A DNA stretch of 64,000 bases from NCBI RefSeq assembly GCF_021018895.1, contig NC_079372.1, positions 16,086,318-16,150,317 on the forward strand, read 5' to 3'. The position numbers and the translations under genes are program-made. How positions within the stretch are numbered: the first letter of the stretch is position 1; each line of letters starts with the position of its first letter. Under the pieces are notes generated by a model. The model had not been told where the DNA came from and searched no databases. It saw nothing but the letters and a program-made list of their open reading frames with translations. This document shows positions 51,515-62,439 of this stretch, in pieces. Origin of the DNA: Seriola aureovittata. Lineage: Eukaryota; Chordata; Actinopteri; Carangiformes; Carangidae.

Positions 51515-54133
51515 ATTAAACTTTAAATTGTATTATATATGAAAAAGTAACATGCTGCACCATGTTACCTCACAGCCCTGCTGATTAGATTAATTGAAAT
51601 GGAAATGCACAACTTCGGAGTGACACTTTCTGAAACTTCCTGTGGCACTTCTGTCATGTAAAACTGTAAACAATGAGCGGTGACAGCAAATGGTCAGCTA
51701 GGTGCACAAGGACAGGTCACTGGTGTACAACTCACCACAGCATCCTGACTCAGCACATTGTTGACTTCTGTCTGATTTAAAATCAAGACAACAAAGTGAG
51801 ATAACAAATACAGACAGGAGAATAAAAAGTTAGCATTTGTCCATGATTCAGTGGCTCAGTTTGCAAACACCAGCCAGGGAAAGTGCTGAAAATGACCAGG
51901 GGGCTTTGGATGACTGTTTATACACTCACTGTTGAATAGGTCTCCTGAATTAGCAGCAGTGAGTCAGTGTTGCAGACCCTGAGGTCGCCTAACAGTCCTG
52001 AACCTCTGTTTGCCAGCATTTGCCTGTTTAGGATTGAGACTCTCTAGCGTAGTTGGTGTGAGTCACACTTTCTCCTGCACCCCCCCCCCCCGTGTCCGAC
52101 CTTAGGTGCAAGTCATGAGTTGCATTACCGCTGCAGTCTGCTCAGTCCAGACAAAGAGGGGAGCTCTGGTACTCCATTGTTTCTGCATTTAAACCCTGTT
52201 CTTGCATTATACCGTATCTTGTTTGAACCAGAATTTATGCTCTCAGTTCAGTTCTTTGTCACAGTTTTTCTGCTGTCAGTGTGTGAGGATTTTCATGCAC
52301 AAACACACATGTATGACGCACCAATAGATTCACAGAGATTAATTAAGGCCACATTTTCCTACATAGCAAGGACAGTCTTTCATAAGAGAAACTGCAGTGT
52401 CTCCTCCGCTGCAGACGCAGAGGGGGATGAACAATGGCTGTGTGGTCATGTCTTTCCATACTTATGTGCGTGCAGATTATCATCCTCTATCTATTCACGT
52501 GTCGCCACCTCCTTCCATCTCATTGGATTCCCTCTCTTCTTCTTTACCTCCCTCTCTCCCACCCCTACTGTATCTCTTTCTTTTTACCTGCTCTGTGTTT
52601 CTGTCTCGTCAGCACAGAAGCTGCTTGCGTGTCGAACGCACTTAGGCTGAGTGAGGCTGGGGATGGTGTTACATAACAGGCCTAACTAAATAAATCCTGT
52701 ATGATGTGCTGGCGTGTGGTTTGATCTGTTGAGACAGCGGCCAGAGCTGGAGAACATGCTGCCTTCCTGGGCCTATGTCACACTGTGTACAGTAATATTA
52801 CGATTCATGAAAAAAAATCCAGCATTGTTATACAGACAAGAAATATTTGTATACTGTTTTTACAAGTAATACATGACCATGATGCCATTCTGTCTTTGTC
52901 TGTGTGTGCATGATTTTCCATACTTGTTTCTGAGTCATCATCATATTCCCTGTAGCTTTGATCTGAACAGCTCCAGCAGCCAATCAGATTTAAGTAATGG
53001 CTGCCGGTTTGTCCCCATTCACCTTCCCTGCTCCCTGTGTTTCCCTCTTCATTGCTTTGAATCTCTCCGTCTTTAATCATGGCCATTCAGTCAGCCAGTT
53101 ACATCACCTTATTAAAGATTGATTAAGCAGGCTGATGAATGATTGAAACTAAAAAAGCATTAATGAAACAGGATTTAGAGGCATTAGCCCTCTTTACTCC
53201 AGATTAAAAAAAAAAAAAAAACATACAAGCTGGAAAAAATGTGCAGCACTATAATATGTTTTGATTACATTCAACAACCTGACCAAAAACATCAGATTCT
53301 GTCAAACTGTAGAATTTTTTCTATATAAAAATGCTCTATGATTATATAATATTTTGTTTAACATGGTTCCCCACATAAAAAGTGAACATAAATCAAACAC
53401 TTGTGCTTAGTTCCTCACTAAGGAATTCTGGATCAGGCCTTGTGCAACTTTTAATTGTCCTGGCATGAACAACAACAACTGGAGTGAGATTCTGATGTTT
53501 TAGAGATGGTGTTGGGGTTGTTATGATGCTGTTAGTGGAGGTACAGTGTTTCAGGTGGAGATATGTCAGGCCGACTCAAATACAAAACACAGCAGTTAGA
53601 GGGAGGTGTGGAGGCAAAAAGAGCAACAAGCAAGCACAAAAATGAAGACAAAATGGTTTTGGTAAAACTGCTGAATAGATGGATGGAGGATTTTACAAAA
53701 GAAGGAGAGAAGTTTGATTTTGGTATGAATAAATTGCACACTGTGAACAGAAAGATATAGTTTGACACAGACCCAAATGATATGTAGTAAACCTGGGGTT
53801 ATATATGCTATGTCCAGCCTTTGACATATCATATTACATGTACACATACAAACACACACACTTCTGGTCGTTCCAGAAAAGAAAATCCAAAAATCATTAA
53901 ATGACAGAGATCAGAGGAACAATTCTAGATAAATGAAACTAGAGCTGAGATGTGTACAGTAGGTAGATGTGTGTGTTAGCAGGATTTGAAAGAATAACGT
54001 GTTGTTGTGTTAGAATATCAGGCTTTAATCCACCTACAGTACTGACTGTAGCGGGAGAAGACGACACAGGTGTTACAGCAGGAAGGTGACTTACAGCAGG
54101 TGCTTTATAGTCACACTCTCTCTCACACCCACA

Positions 54134-54144
54134 CCCCCCCCCCC

Positions 54145-54214
<70 letters not shown>
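54134..54214. repeat. C14 run followed by (CA)n microsatellite
   Basis: About 14 consecutive C followed by about 33 CA units. Confidence 0.95.
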
Positions 54215-54216
<2 letters not shown>

Positions 54217-54600
54217 GTGTGAGGCCACTAAGTTATGTGTGATTTATTATTGATGAGAAAAATCCTCCTCATTTCCTCTGTGTGTTTCTATCTTGTCTCT
54301 CATTCTCAGCCTGCTTCTCTCTGTCTCACAGCAGATGATGGCAGGATTTTATTTTATTCATGTTTCCATTTTGAACACTTGCATATATTTGCATTTGGCT
54401 TTTCCAGCAGCATAATGCAGGGGGAGCTCTGTTGGGTCACTGATGGCCGTAATGATTAAATGTTTGTGAGTGAAGGCAGGCGCTGCTCTGTCCTCATCTC
54501 TCGTCATCCTCACAGCCACGTGTGTGTCTCAATACTCACACAGAGGCAGATGACAAGCTCTGACATAGTCTCACACATGAACATACACACTCAGGCACGT

Positions 54601-54602
<2 letters not shown>

Positions 54603-54687
<85 letters not shown>
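54603..54687. repeat. (AC)n microsatellite, ~42 units
   Basis: An 85-bp pure AC tract on the plus strand, about 350 bp before the snph start-codon exon. Confidence 0.97.
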
Positions 54688-54689
<2 letters not shown>

Positions 54690-54814
54690 TACAGATGCAA
54701 AGGCCCGTTCCCTTCGCTCACTTCTGCTGCTCTCACCATTACTTGGCCTGAGATGAGACAGATGAGTGATTATTGGTTAGTTCTCCCATGTGGCTGGGAG
54801 GTGATTGGCTGCTG
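54683..54814 (+). repeat. Direct duplication flanking snph exon 2, copy 1
   Basis: Runs from 'acacagatacagatgcaa' to 'gaggtgattggctgctg' and is closely matched by 56,201-56,324 in the same orientation. Includes 'cctgagatgagacagatgag' and 'ttctcccatgtggctggg' in both copies. Confidence 0.85.
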
Positions 54815-54919
54815 AAACCTGATGCCCTGTGTTTGCCAGCCAAGTGTCAGCTTGAGTCAGTGGCACTGTGCTGCATGCTGAGGCATCCAGAGCCAGACGC
54901 AGAGGCAGTCAGCAAAACT

Positions 54920-54938
54920 CTGTGTGTGCGTGTGTGCG

Positions 54939-55002
<64 letters not shown>
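54920..55002. repeat. (TG)n microsatellite next to a splice acceptor
   Basis: TG dinucleotides with three CG interruptions at the left end, pure from 54,946 to 55,002. The tract ends 36 bp before the acceptor AG (55,037-55,038) of the snph start-codon exon. Confidence 0.97.
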
Positions 55003-55004
<2 letters not shown>

Positions 55005-55121
55005 GTCACTCACTGGTCATGTCTGTGTTCTCCTCCAGGCTCCAGGTTTTGACCGGTGAGCTGCAGAGCAGAAAGTGAGGACAGAAGAAACTTCAGGTTG
55101 TGCAGGAGGCTGTCTGGCCCC

Positions 55122-55171
55122 ATGTCTGCCCCTGCTCCAGCCAATCGGAGGTCTGCGTCGGGCTCTCGTCG
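55122..55171 (+). CDS. snph: Syntaphilin, start-codon exon
   Basis: Syntaphilin is a neuronal protein that anchors mitochondria to axonal microtubules and was first described as a syntaxin-1 binder. The exon starts after TTCTCCTCCAG at 55,039, so 55,039-55,121 is 5' UTR, and it ends at CG|GTAGGT (GT at 55,172). From the ATG it encodes MSAPAPANRRSASGSR plus two bases of an Arg codon (phase 2). Spliced directly to 63,247 it continues R-RTPAAPSNRDPYG. That has the same length and Arg/Ser pattern as the N-terminus I recall for mammalian syntaphilin (a short leader, then GSRR, AGSRRRTS, RDAYG). An in-frame TGA lies upstream at 55,074-55,076 on the read-through frame, supporting this start. The paralogue syntabulin (sybu) is the main alternative, but its N-terminus is longer and different. 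The teleost ohnolog (snpha or snphb) is not resolved. Confidence 0.8.
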
Positions 55172-58100
55172 GTAGGTAGCCAATGAGGAGCCCTGATTTT
55201 TCATCTTTCAGCAACAACCCTGGATAAGTATACTAACAGAGACATTTTGGGTTTTGAATAGGAATCCTGTGGTGCCTGATTTTTAATATACATTCATTTG
55301 TGATAATGTATATGGATAGTTCATGTAAACAATAAGACCAGAGAAGAAAGACTTAACCACCACTATGTGCAAGTGCACAAAACCATGCATATGTCATTTC
55401 CATCACATAAAGAACATGTGCACTTCATGCATACATCACTGGACATACACATGGTTTTCTAGAGTAAGCCAAGGTTTACTCTACATGATAAGCTGGAGAT
55501 GAAAAATACATTAAGACGTGGAGTGAATTATTGATAATACAGTCTCTACAGATGGTATCATGTAATGATAAATTGCACCTTTTTTGTATTTTCTTCTTAT
55601 TGGAAGACTGGTGGAGCGGGCAGAAGCATTGATATGCAAACATATGATTGACAGCGTGTCTACATCCATCTATGGCTGTGGGCTCATGTATGTGCACCCA
55701 GTTTCATGATGGTTGAGCTTTGTGTAGCGCCTGTAGTCTTGATCTATGGAAATAAAACTGATACTAACATCTACCTAGGTTCAAGGAGCGGTTTGCCTTT
55801 AGAAACTCACAAGAGGAGTTAGAATGACGTTGAACAGTTGACAGATTTATTGTTCCACAGCAATAATATAATTTACACAGTGCTGCAATTGTGTACAAAC
55901 AAAATGAAACAAAAATGTAAAGACAGAGCTCTTTCAAATAAAAAAGAAACTAAACAAAATAAAAAAAATAAATAATCACTCCCCTTCAAGATGAGATCCT
56001 CAACTCCAGCACTCATTTGAAATGTCAGAAAACCAAGAGTTCAGTTTCTTTGTTCCTGTGCGGGTGTGTGTGTTGGATGTTCTGCACCTATGATAAGTAC
56101 TACTACCTGGGTAGAGTTAATAGTGTAAATGCATCATTATCTGGGGTCCATGTGAATTAATCAACATGAACATACAAACACACAAGTATCAGTCCCTAAA
56201 CACACAGATACAAATGCCCGTTCCCTTTGCTCACCTCTGCTGCTCTCACCAGTATTTGGCCTGAGATGAGACAGATGAGTGATTGTTTAGTTCTCCCATG
56301 TGGCTGGGAGGTGATTGGCTGCTGTTCAGATATCTTCTATGGACTGATCCCATGGTTGGCCTCACTGTTTCCACGTTCATCCACAATCTCCCAGCCTAGG
56401 CTCTCCATCACAGATTCCTCATAGATTTTATCTGGTAAACAAAAACCAACCTACACAAAGTGCAGAACGATAAGTTACTCTGTTCTCTATGTCTGACATT
56501 AGACCTCATCAACTTTTACCCTTCCATCTTATCATTTACAGTATAACCAATAAGGATATACTTCAATTAACATGACATGAATTACTCTTTATCATGACCT
56601 CCTTTGGTATTTTAACATAAACAAATGAAATATTTGTCATTAAGTACCTCAAATCACAATATAAAGTGCATTTAAGTATGAACAGATGAAATATGTAGCT
56701 TTGCCAGCTTTTTTTAAACCACTTTTACCTGAAACATCAATTTTATACATCACATTTCAATGTTTCTCTTAAAAATGAATATGAATTAAATTAACACTTC
56801 AACAATCTAGCTCAGTTCAACCACAATATAGCTGTGCTACAAACACTGAGACAAGTTAACTCTTCTAACGAATGGCTGTAATGTAAATGGGTTTAGTACA
56901 ATGCGCCTTTAATATTTCATTGCAGCTATGAACTGTTCCACTAATCAAACCAGCAACTGGCGCTGCGTTATTACAATGACCCCCTTCTAACCGAGGCCAA
57001 CGGTCAGCGGTTAGCCTCGATTAGCACTAGCTATTAGCGTTAGCGATCTTTTCAGAACAATAAAACAACGATACAAAACGCACCAAAGTACAGTGAAAGC
57101 TTTAGACAACATTCTCATAACCCCGACTGTTTTCTATGAAAAGTATCTGAACTTGAACAGCAAGTAAAGTGTATTATCTCTCCTCACAGTGGCTAACAAC
57201 AGACTAGCAAAGAATGTTTGGTTCAACTCACCAGGATTTCAACACTAACAACTCGACAGAAGCTGTCTCCCTCAAGTTCATAGTCGGGATTCTAATAAAG
57301 GAGCAGCTTATTAGCGTTGACAAATGGAAATATTCAAGGTTTTACAATTATTCTGTGCTGTTTCCTACCAAGAACTGTTTAGCTGATCTGCAGCACGTTG
57401 TCAGGAGGAGGTCACAAGGTCAAGTGTGGGGGTGTTGGGAAAACAGCCACAGGAAACAGCACTTAGCGCCACCTACACCAGGTGTTGCACAGTGTAACAA
57501 CATGCAACCACAACTCCTAAACGACCAATAGGGTTTTGGTAGCCCTGTTTCAAATGGGTTACATTTATAAAGCTGAGACACACATGAGCATAGGTTCATA
57601 AATCTGAATCTTTCTGTTGCTGTGTGTACACGGAGCTTTAGTTGTTAACCTACAGAGTTTTATGCTTCTAGCACCAAAGTACTATGTGTGCCCTGGATGG
57701 GTGTGTTTGGCATCTATCTTTCAAAAACTTTCTGAGCACAGGTTTCCTCCAGTTCAACCAGATGTTGTGAGAACTCAGTTCAGTACTACTTTCTAATAAG
57801 ACACCCATTATACAACTTTTCTTTAATTCATCAGCTTAATTAAATACTTTCTTTCTTTGCAGTCATGGATATATCAGCAGTTCATTTTTCCAATTTTTTT
57901 CAGTCAGCTCTAATGATGCTGCTGCCGTGGTACATTTGACAAGAAGATGGACTTAAAATAAGCTTCATGCTTTCAGCCACCTCCTACTAATGAGCATCAA
58001 GTTTACTGCAACCTGAATACAGTTTATTGAGTGTGGTATATTGATGTGTTTTCTCCTACAGCTACCGGACTTCCTTTGCCTGTTTACTGGACATGAGTTA

Positions 58101-58585
58101 AAGATAAGACGGTGTTACTGAGTTTTCGTCGTCTCTCTAGGGACCAGTGATGACCTCTTCTCCATCCATTAAGTCATTCAGGCTCAGACCTCAGTGTTCT
58201 CACTTTACAATGCAAATGCTCCAATAATGTATACAGAGCAGACTGTATGTATTATACATAATGTGTACAATGATTATTGGGCATTGATTTAATGCTGTTG
58301 TCCAGTTTTACACAGTCAGTACTTTAATACCATGGAGAGCCAGTTTGCTGAAGAATCACATCCTAAGTAATTTTACTGCATATTGCTGAAAATCCAACTA
58401 TTATAATGTTTTTAAAGTGATTAAATCCAGAATCCAGTTGAGACAAATCATAGGTTTATGAGTGGATCACGGACAGATAAATGCCCTGAACTATAGGCAA
58501 GATGTATGGTTATGATGGTTGTGTAGCCACAGACAGATCAATCTGTAGCTGTGGTGTCCTCCTCTCTTTTGTCTCTTTTCCTCAG
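55172..58585 (+). other. snph: snph intron between start exon and first cassette
   Basis: AT-rich intron with the second copy of the exon-flanking duplication (56,201-56,324). A GC-richer patch at 56,950-57,530 contains 'gttagcctcgattagcacta' and 'ggtgttgcacagtgtaacaa' and may be repeat-derived. No additional exon compatible with phase 2 was recognised. Confidence 0.5.
56201..56324 (+). repeat. Direct duplication flanking snph exon 2, copy 2
   Basis: Partner of 54,683-54,814, about 1.5 kb downstream in the same orientation, with a few substitutions and small deletions. Both copies keep the 'gtgattggctgctg' end. Confidence 0.85.
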
Positions 58586-58744
58586 ATTCAACCCTCTGAA
58601 GGTGCTGCAGCCCAAACGCCGCTTGCAGCAAATACTGGCGTCCTCGCCCGTGCCGGTGTCCAAGCCGGTGCCGGTGTCGGGGTCGGGGGCGACTGCGCCA
58701 GCGGCCACAGCGCCGGTGGCCATTCCTGTGCCCGCCCCCCCTGC
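58586..58744 (+). CDS. snph: Syntaphilin, candidate Pro/Val/Ala-rich cassette exon
   Basis: A strong acceptor (GTCTCTTTTCCTCAG|A) and a good donor (GC|GTGAGA) delimit 159 nt, exactly 53 codons, phase 2 at both ends. The translation begins FNPLKVLQPKRRLQQILAS, a basic and amphipathic-looking segment, then a low-complexity stretch of Pro, Val, Ala, Ser and Gly (positions ~20-52 of the exon) ending VAIPVPAPP. The 3' half is a GC-rich array of GTGCCGGTGTC-like units, very different from the AT-rich introns. Inclusion preserves the frame both from the start exon (CG+A, Arg) and into the 62,440 exon (GC+G, Ala). I do not recall this segment in mammalian syntaphilin, so it may be a teleost-specific or alternative exon. 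Splice-site geometry is the main evidence. Confidence 0.55.
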
Positions 58745-60735
58745 GTGAGACACACTTACGTTACAGTCTCACAAAGCATGCTCCATAGCTGTAGCTGTAG
58801 CTCCAGCATGCACTGTAGCCACTAAAAACAAGACCAACAAACCAATTAATGCTACCTGTCTTACTTAGACATGGTTGCCCCTCCATTTTCCAACTGACTT
58901 TTGGCTAAGTCCTGCAGCCCAGTTACTGTTGCTACGCCTGTCAAGTAGTAAGCAATTAGCCGCACATGCTAACGATTACACTTTTGCTCTAGTGACTGTA
59001 GTTTTGGTTAGGTTAAAGAAAAAAAGACACAGATATAAACTCCCCAAGTGCAGACTAGCTCTCTTACTATGGCCTCCAAAGCTCGACAGGCCGGCTGTGC
59101 CTAGGTACGAAGCTATTACTGCTCATTGAGGGCAGGGTTTAGTGAACAGTCAGTTGCTGCAGCACTGACCTGCGAATCTGATTTAAAGAGTTTAAAATGT
59201 AACAACTGTCCATCAGAGACTAGAGTTAGGTCACAGTTAAATCATGTACAGTATACAGTATAACATGAAAACAACACGAGATCCCAGCTGCTGTTCTCTG
59301 TCTTTATATTCAGTTTAGAAGTTGGCATCGGCAATGGCAACAGCACAGACTTCTGAGTTTGCTGTTGTGTTACATTGCATCTGAGTCTACTGATGTCATT
59401 GCAGGACAAAACAAGGGAAAGTATGATGTACAGGTGTTCGTTTGCACTCACTGCTGACATATGTTCAGTAGCTTCAGCAGGTACATTTGCGCACTAGAAT
59501 CAGAGGATTGTAGCAGCATTTGGTTTTATGTATTTTTTCATGGCATGAAGTTGGGTTTAGCGGCTACATGCACGTTAGAAATAGCGCTATTGTTGTGCTG
59601 TGGAAGTATACTGTGATCACGAGTGATCACTGGTCCACCACAGTCGACAGCACCATGTGTTATAAACACTAACCAGTTCCCCACCAGACAGTTGGTGAGA
59701 CACTGCCTGAAATGATATAATGATATTTAACTATCAGTATCTAGGTATGTGGAATGCCTCTTTAGCAAAGTCTCTGTCTCCACCAGAAACAAACAACAGC
59801 GTAAAGAAACATTTCTGCACTCCACCCACTCAGACTACCCAACACATGATGTCTGGGAAACACTCAGTTCCTATAGCCGACAGCCAACCACCATGTCCAC
59901 CAGACCGTCACCCAGCACCCACAGTCCAGACACAGGTCCCGGCAGATGGATGAGATAGACTCTCAAACATTAAACACTGTTGTACTGTTTATTCTGTCCT
60001 CCTCCAGGCTCACTGCTTCAGCTGCTTCTGCCCTCCGCCTCCTTCTCTTCTGTTATTGTCTTGGCTTTTGTCAAATATTGATCTTCAAAGAAATACTGAG
60101 CAGTCAATATCTGGCCTCCTCCCTCACTTACTGTATCACACAGGACACGTGTGCTCAGCACACCTCTCGCAACAAACTTGGGAAACTGAGCACAAATAAA
60201 TCAGTTGTACTGTATATGTTGACACATCATTGTGTTAGTGTGTCAAATACAGCAACGGTTGTTGTGTGCAACCCTGTTTCCGTGTGTTGGGTTTTTGTGG
60301 AGTTATCGTGTCCTGTGTGCAAATCCTTCATGGCTGCTCTGATTGGTCCCGCTTGTCCCCTCCTCCCTCTGTGGAGGCCAGTGATTGGGCAACAGTCATG
60401 TCCTTTTAAAGTAAAAGGTCATTAACATTCACTATGTGTCATGTAATATCACTGATTATAAAACATTGTATTGTTTGTTATCAGCAAGGAATGTCTCGAC
60501 AGAAGTTGCCCATCACAGTTCACCCTTCCCTTGTCCTGGCTACCACTGATATAACTGTTCTGTGATACTCCACAACTCTCACCAGGATAGTAGCAATGGT
60601 TGAAGGTGAAAATGTGTGTTTATTTAACATTTTTTCAACATTACTATTAAGATGATACAGGAGTAGTTTTATTTGACCTCAACTGTGATTTTTGCAAATG
60701 TTTTCAAATGTTGTTGTTGTGTGGCATGTATTAGT

Positions 60736-60870
60736 TTAAAGGAATAGTTTGGCATTCATTCACTTTCTTGTCAAGAGTTATATGAGAAGATCAGTACAGA
60801 ACATTAAGGATGAAACTAGTGCTAGCAGGTGTTTAGCGTAGCCTAGCACAAAGACTGGAAGGAAGGGGGC
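60736..60870 (+). mobile_element. Element family 3 fragment
   Basis: TTAAAGGAATAGTTTGGCAT, then 'ttcactttcttgtcaagagt', 'atgagaagatcagtacaga' and 'gcacaaagactggaaggaag', parallel to the left arm of the element at 50,167. Confidence 0.6.
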
Positions 60871-60901
60871 ACAGCTGGCCTTGCTCACTCATAGCTCATA
60901 A

Positions 60902-61177
60902 CCCAGATAGCAACGCAATAAATTCGCCCCATACTTGGTTTTCTTTTGGCCCACTATATGTCCGGTTCCATGGCCCAAATCCGGCCCATATACAGCATGA
61001 TTGTAAGGTACTTCCACATCTGGACAAATTTTGGCCCCCACACACAAAATCTTCTGGCAGTCAGTCAATACCAGAGGAGAACAGCCAGACTCTGCTCAGA
61101 TGTGGAAGTATACGGGCCAGACTCTGGCCGAGGTCCGAGGCATATGTTGGGCCAGAAGTTTCATTTTGCTATCTGGG
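60902..61177. mobile_element. Palindromic MITE with CCCAGATAGCAA ends
   Basis: CCCAGATAGCAA at 60,902-60,913 is perfectly inverted as TTGCTATCTGGG at 61,166-61,177. A second perfect inverted pair, TACTTCCACATCTG (61,009-61,022) and CAGATGTGGAAGTA (61,097-61,110), lies inside, with 'ggcccatata' and 'tatacgggcca' between. The whole 276 bp could fold. It is non-coding and resembles a common teleost MITE. Confidence 0.8.
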
Positions 61178-61270
61178 AAATCCACCTACCAGAAGGTGCA
61201 TAAGGTCAATGGATAGATTAAGTCCTGACGTCACATCCAGACTAGCCTCTCTTCCACTTCCTCATGTAAC

Positions 61271-61303
61271 TCAGTGCAGTCTCAGTGCAGTCTCAGTGCA
61301 GTC
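61271..61303 (+). repeat. 11-bp tandem repeat, three units
   Basis: Three exact copies of TCAGTGCAGTC. Confidence 0.85.
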
Positions 61304-62439
61304 TCTGGCATCCATAACAGCACTCTATTCGTTGTTAACAAGGTTTTCAACAAAGTTAAAGTTCATTTGGGAACTTATAAAGACTGCAGCTTCATATCCA
61401 TCCATTATGATATTCCCCAACCATCTTTAAGCAGTAATTTCTGCTGTCTAAAAACTTCTACAGTGTGCGTTTTCTAGCCTATATTTCTCGCAGGATGTTC
61501 TTTCCCGCTGCTCTATGCTAAGCTACGTAAATTATTATTATGGGCTGGGAAGGAGCACAGCGTTTACTACAGAAGCCCTGAAAGGCAAGTTTGTTTGTCC
61601 TTAAATTCAAGGTTTTTTTTATTCATCTGTGAAAAAACCCCAAAAGACAAATAAAAAATATGTTTATAGCAAAAAAAAAACAAAAAAAACTTGTCTTTCA
61701 AAGCTTCTGTAGATTAATTAGAATAAGAAGGAAGACCTTCCTGGTGATGTGTGGAGAGACAGATCTGTGGTCTTAATCTGACATCCTTTCAACAACTGAA
61801 CTCACCTTTGCCAATCAGATTTTAGCAATTAAATATGACAGATGTTGCACTATAATCTGGGGTGTATCAGATTTGTCAGGGGTTAAATTTATGTTTGATA
61901 AATGATGTTCGCCTAATTTTCAAATCACAACTGCTGTGTGTAGAGATTTTTGTATGGGAGCTTGTTTGAAGTGAACTTCTCTCGACCACGAGGCTCTAAA
62001 TGCTAATGCCGCTCCCGCTCCCCGGCTTCTCTGAACACTGAAGTCTCAGAACATTTTATCTCTGAATTATATTTCAGGTAGCTAGACGTTAGTTTGTGTT
62101 CTGTGCCAGTAAAACCCTCGTAACTACAAATTTAAATGTGTCATATGGGTGGCCAAAGAGAGCAGCCTCAGCTACTAAAGCAGAGATATCTGTCTTTCCT
62201 CTTGCTATGCTCTCAGAGAGCCACCTCTCATGGGCCACTTCAGTGTTTGAGTGCTTATTGATATTTGGCAGCTGCGCCGCCTGCTGCTCAGACTCTGAGT
62301 GAATGAGGTGAATCCTACGACATGCTACATGCAGGGCAGCTTTGTCTCACCTCAATAGTACATGCACGTTGTATCGTTCAGGTGTGGTCCTCTGCTTGTT
62401 CTCTGTGATTTAACATCCCTGTTGTCTCTGCCTGGTCAG

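Larger units (their letters stand above)
43037..55038 (+). other. snph: Putative snph intron 1 (~12 kb)
   Basis: No coding exon was supported between the candidate exon 1 and the start-codon exon. The intron holds MITE family 1 copies (45,911; 47,551), an inverted-repeat element (50,167-51,212), a SINE (51,282-51,514) and three long CA/TG tracts (54,134-55,002). A 176-codon plus-strand open frame at 52,120-52,650 has no recognisable domain and is treated as chance. Confidence 0.45.
58745..62439 (+). other. snph: snph intron between the two cassette exons
   Basis: Contains an element family 3 fragment (60,736-60,870), a palindromic MITE (60,902-61,177) and an 11-bp tandem repeat (61,271-61,303). 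A 159-codon plus-strand open frame at 59,946-60,425 shows no domain and no matching splice phase. Confidence 0.5.

Noticed and set aside
52120..52650. 176-codon plus-strand open frame with overlapping open frames in the other two frames
   Set aside because: No recognisable domain and compositionally low-complexity hydrophobic text. It lies in putative snph intron 1 and several frames are open at once, which suggests chance.
55039..55074. 36-nt micro-exon ending AGAAA|GTGAGG whose frame joins the 58,586 exon
   Set aside because: Phases fit, but the longer exon 55,039-55,171 with the syntaphilin start explains the acceptor and has a better donor. The micro-exon could still be an alternative donor choice.
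59834..59934. Possible extra snph exon (acceptor 'cactcag', donor 'acacag|gt')
   Set aside because: The frame that looks Ser/Pro-rich needs phase 1 entry; the phase-2 frame required by neighbouring exons hits a stop almost at once.
59946..60425. 159-codon plus-strand open frame between the snph cassettes
   Set aside because: No domain seen, no splice sites in phase 2 at its edges, and composition typical of intron.
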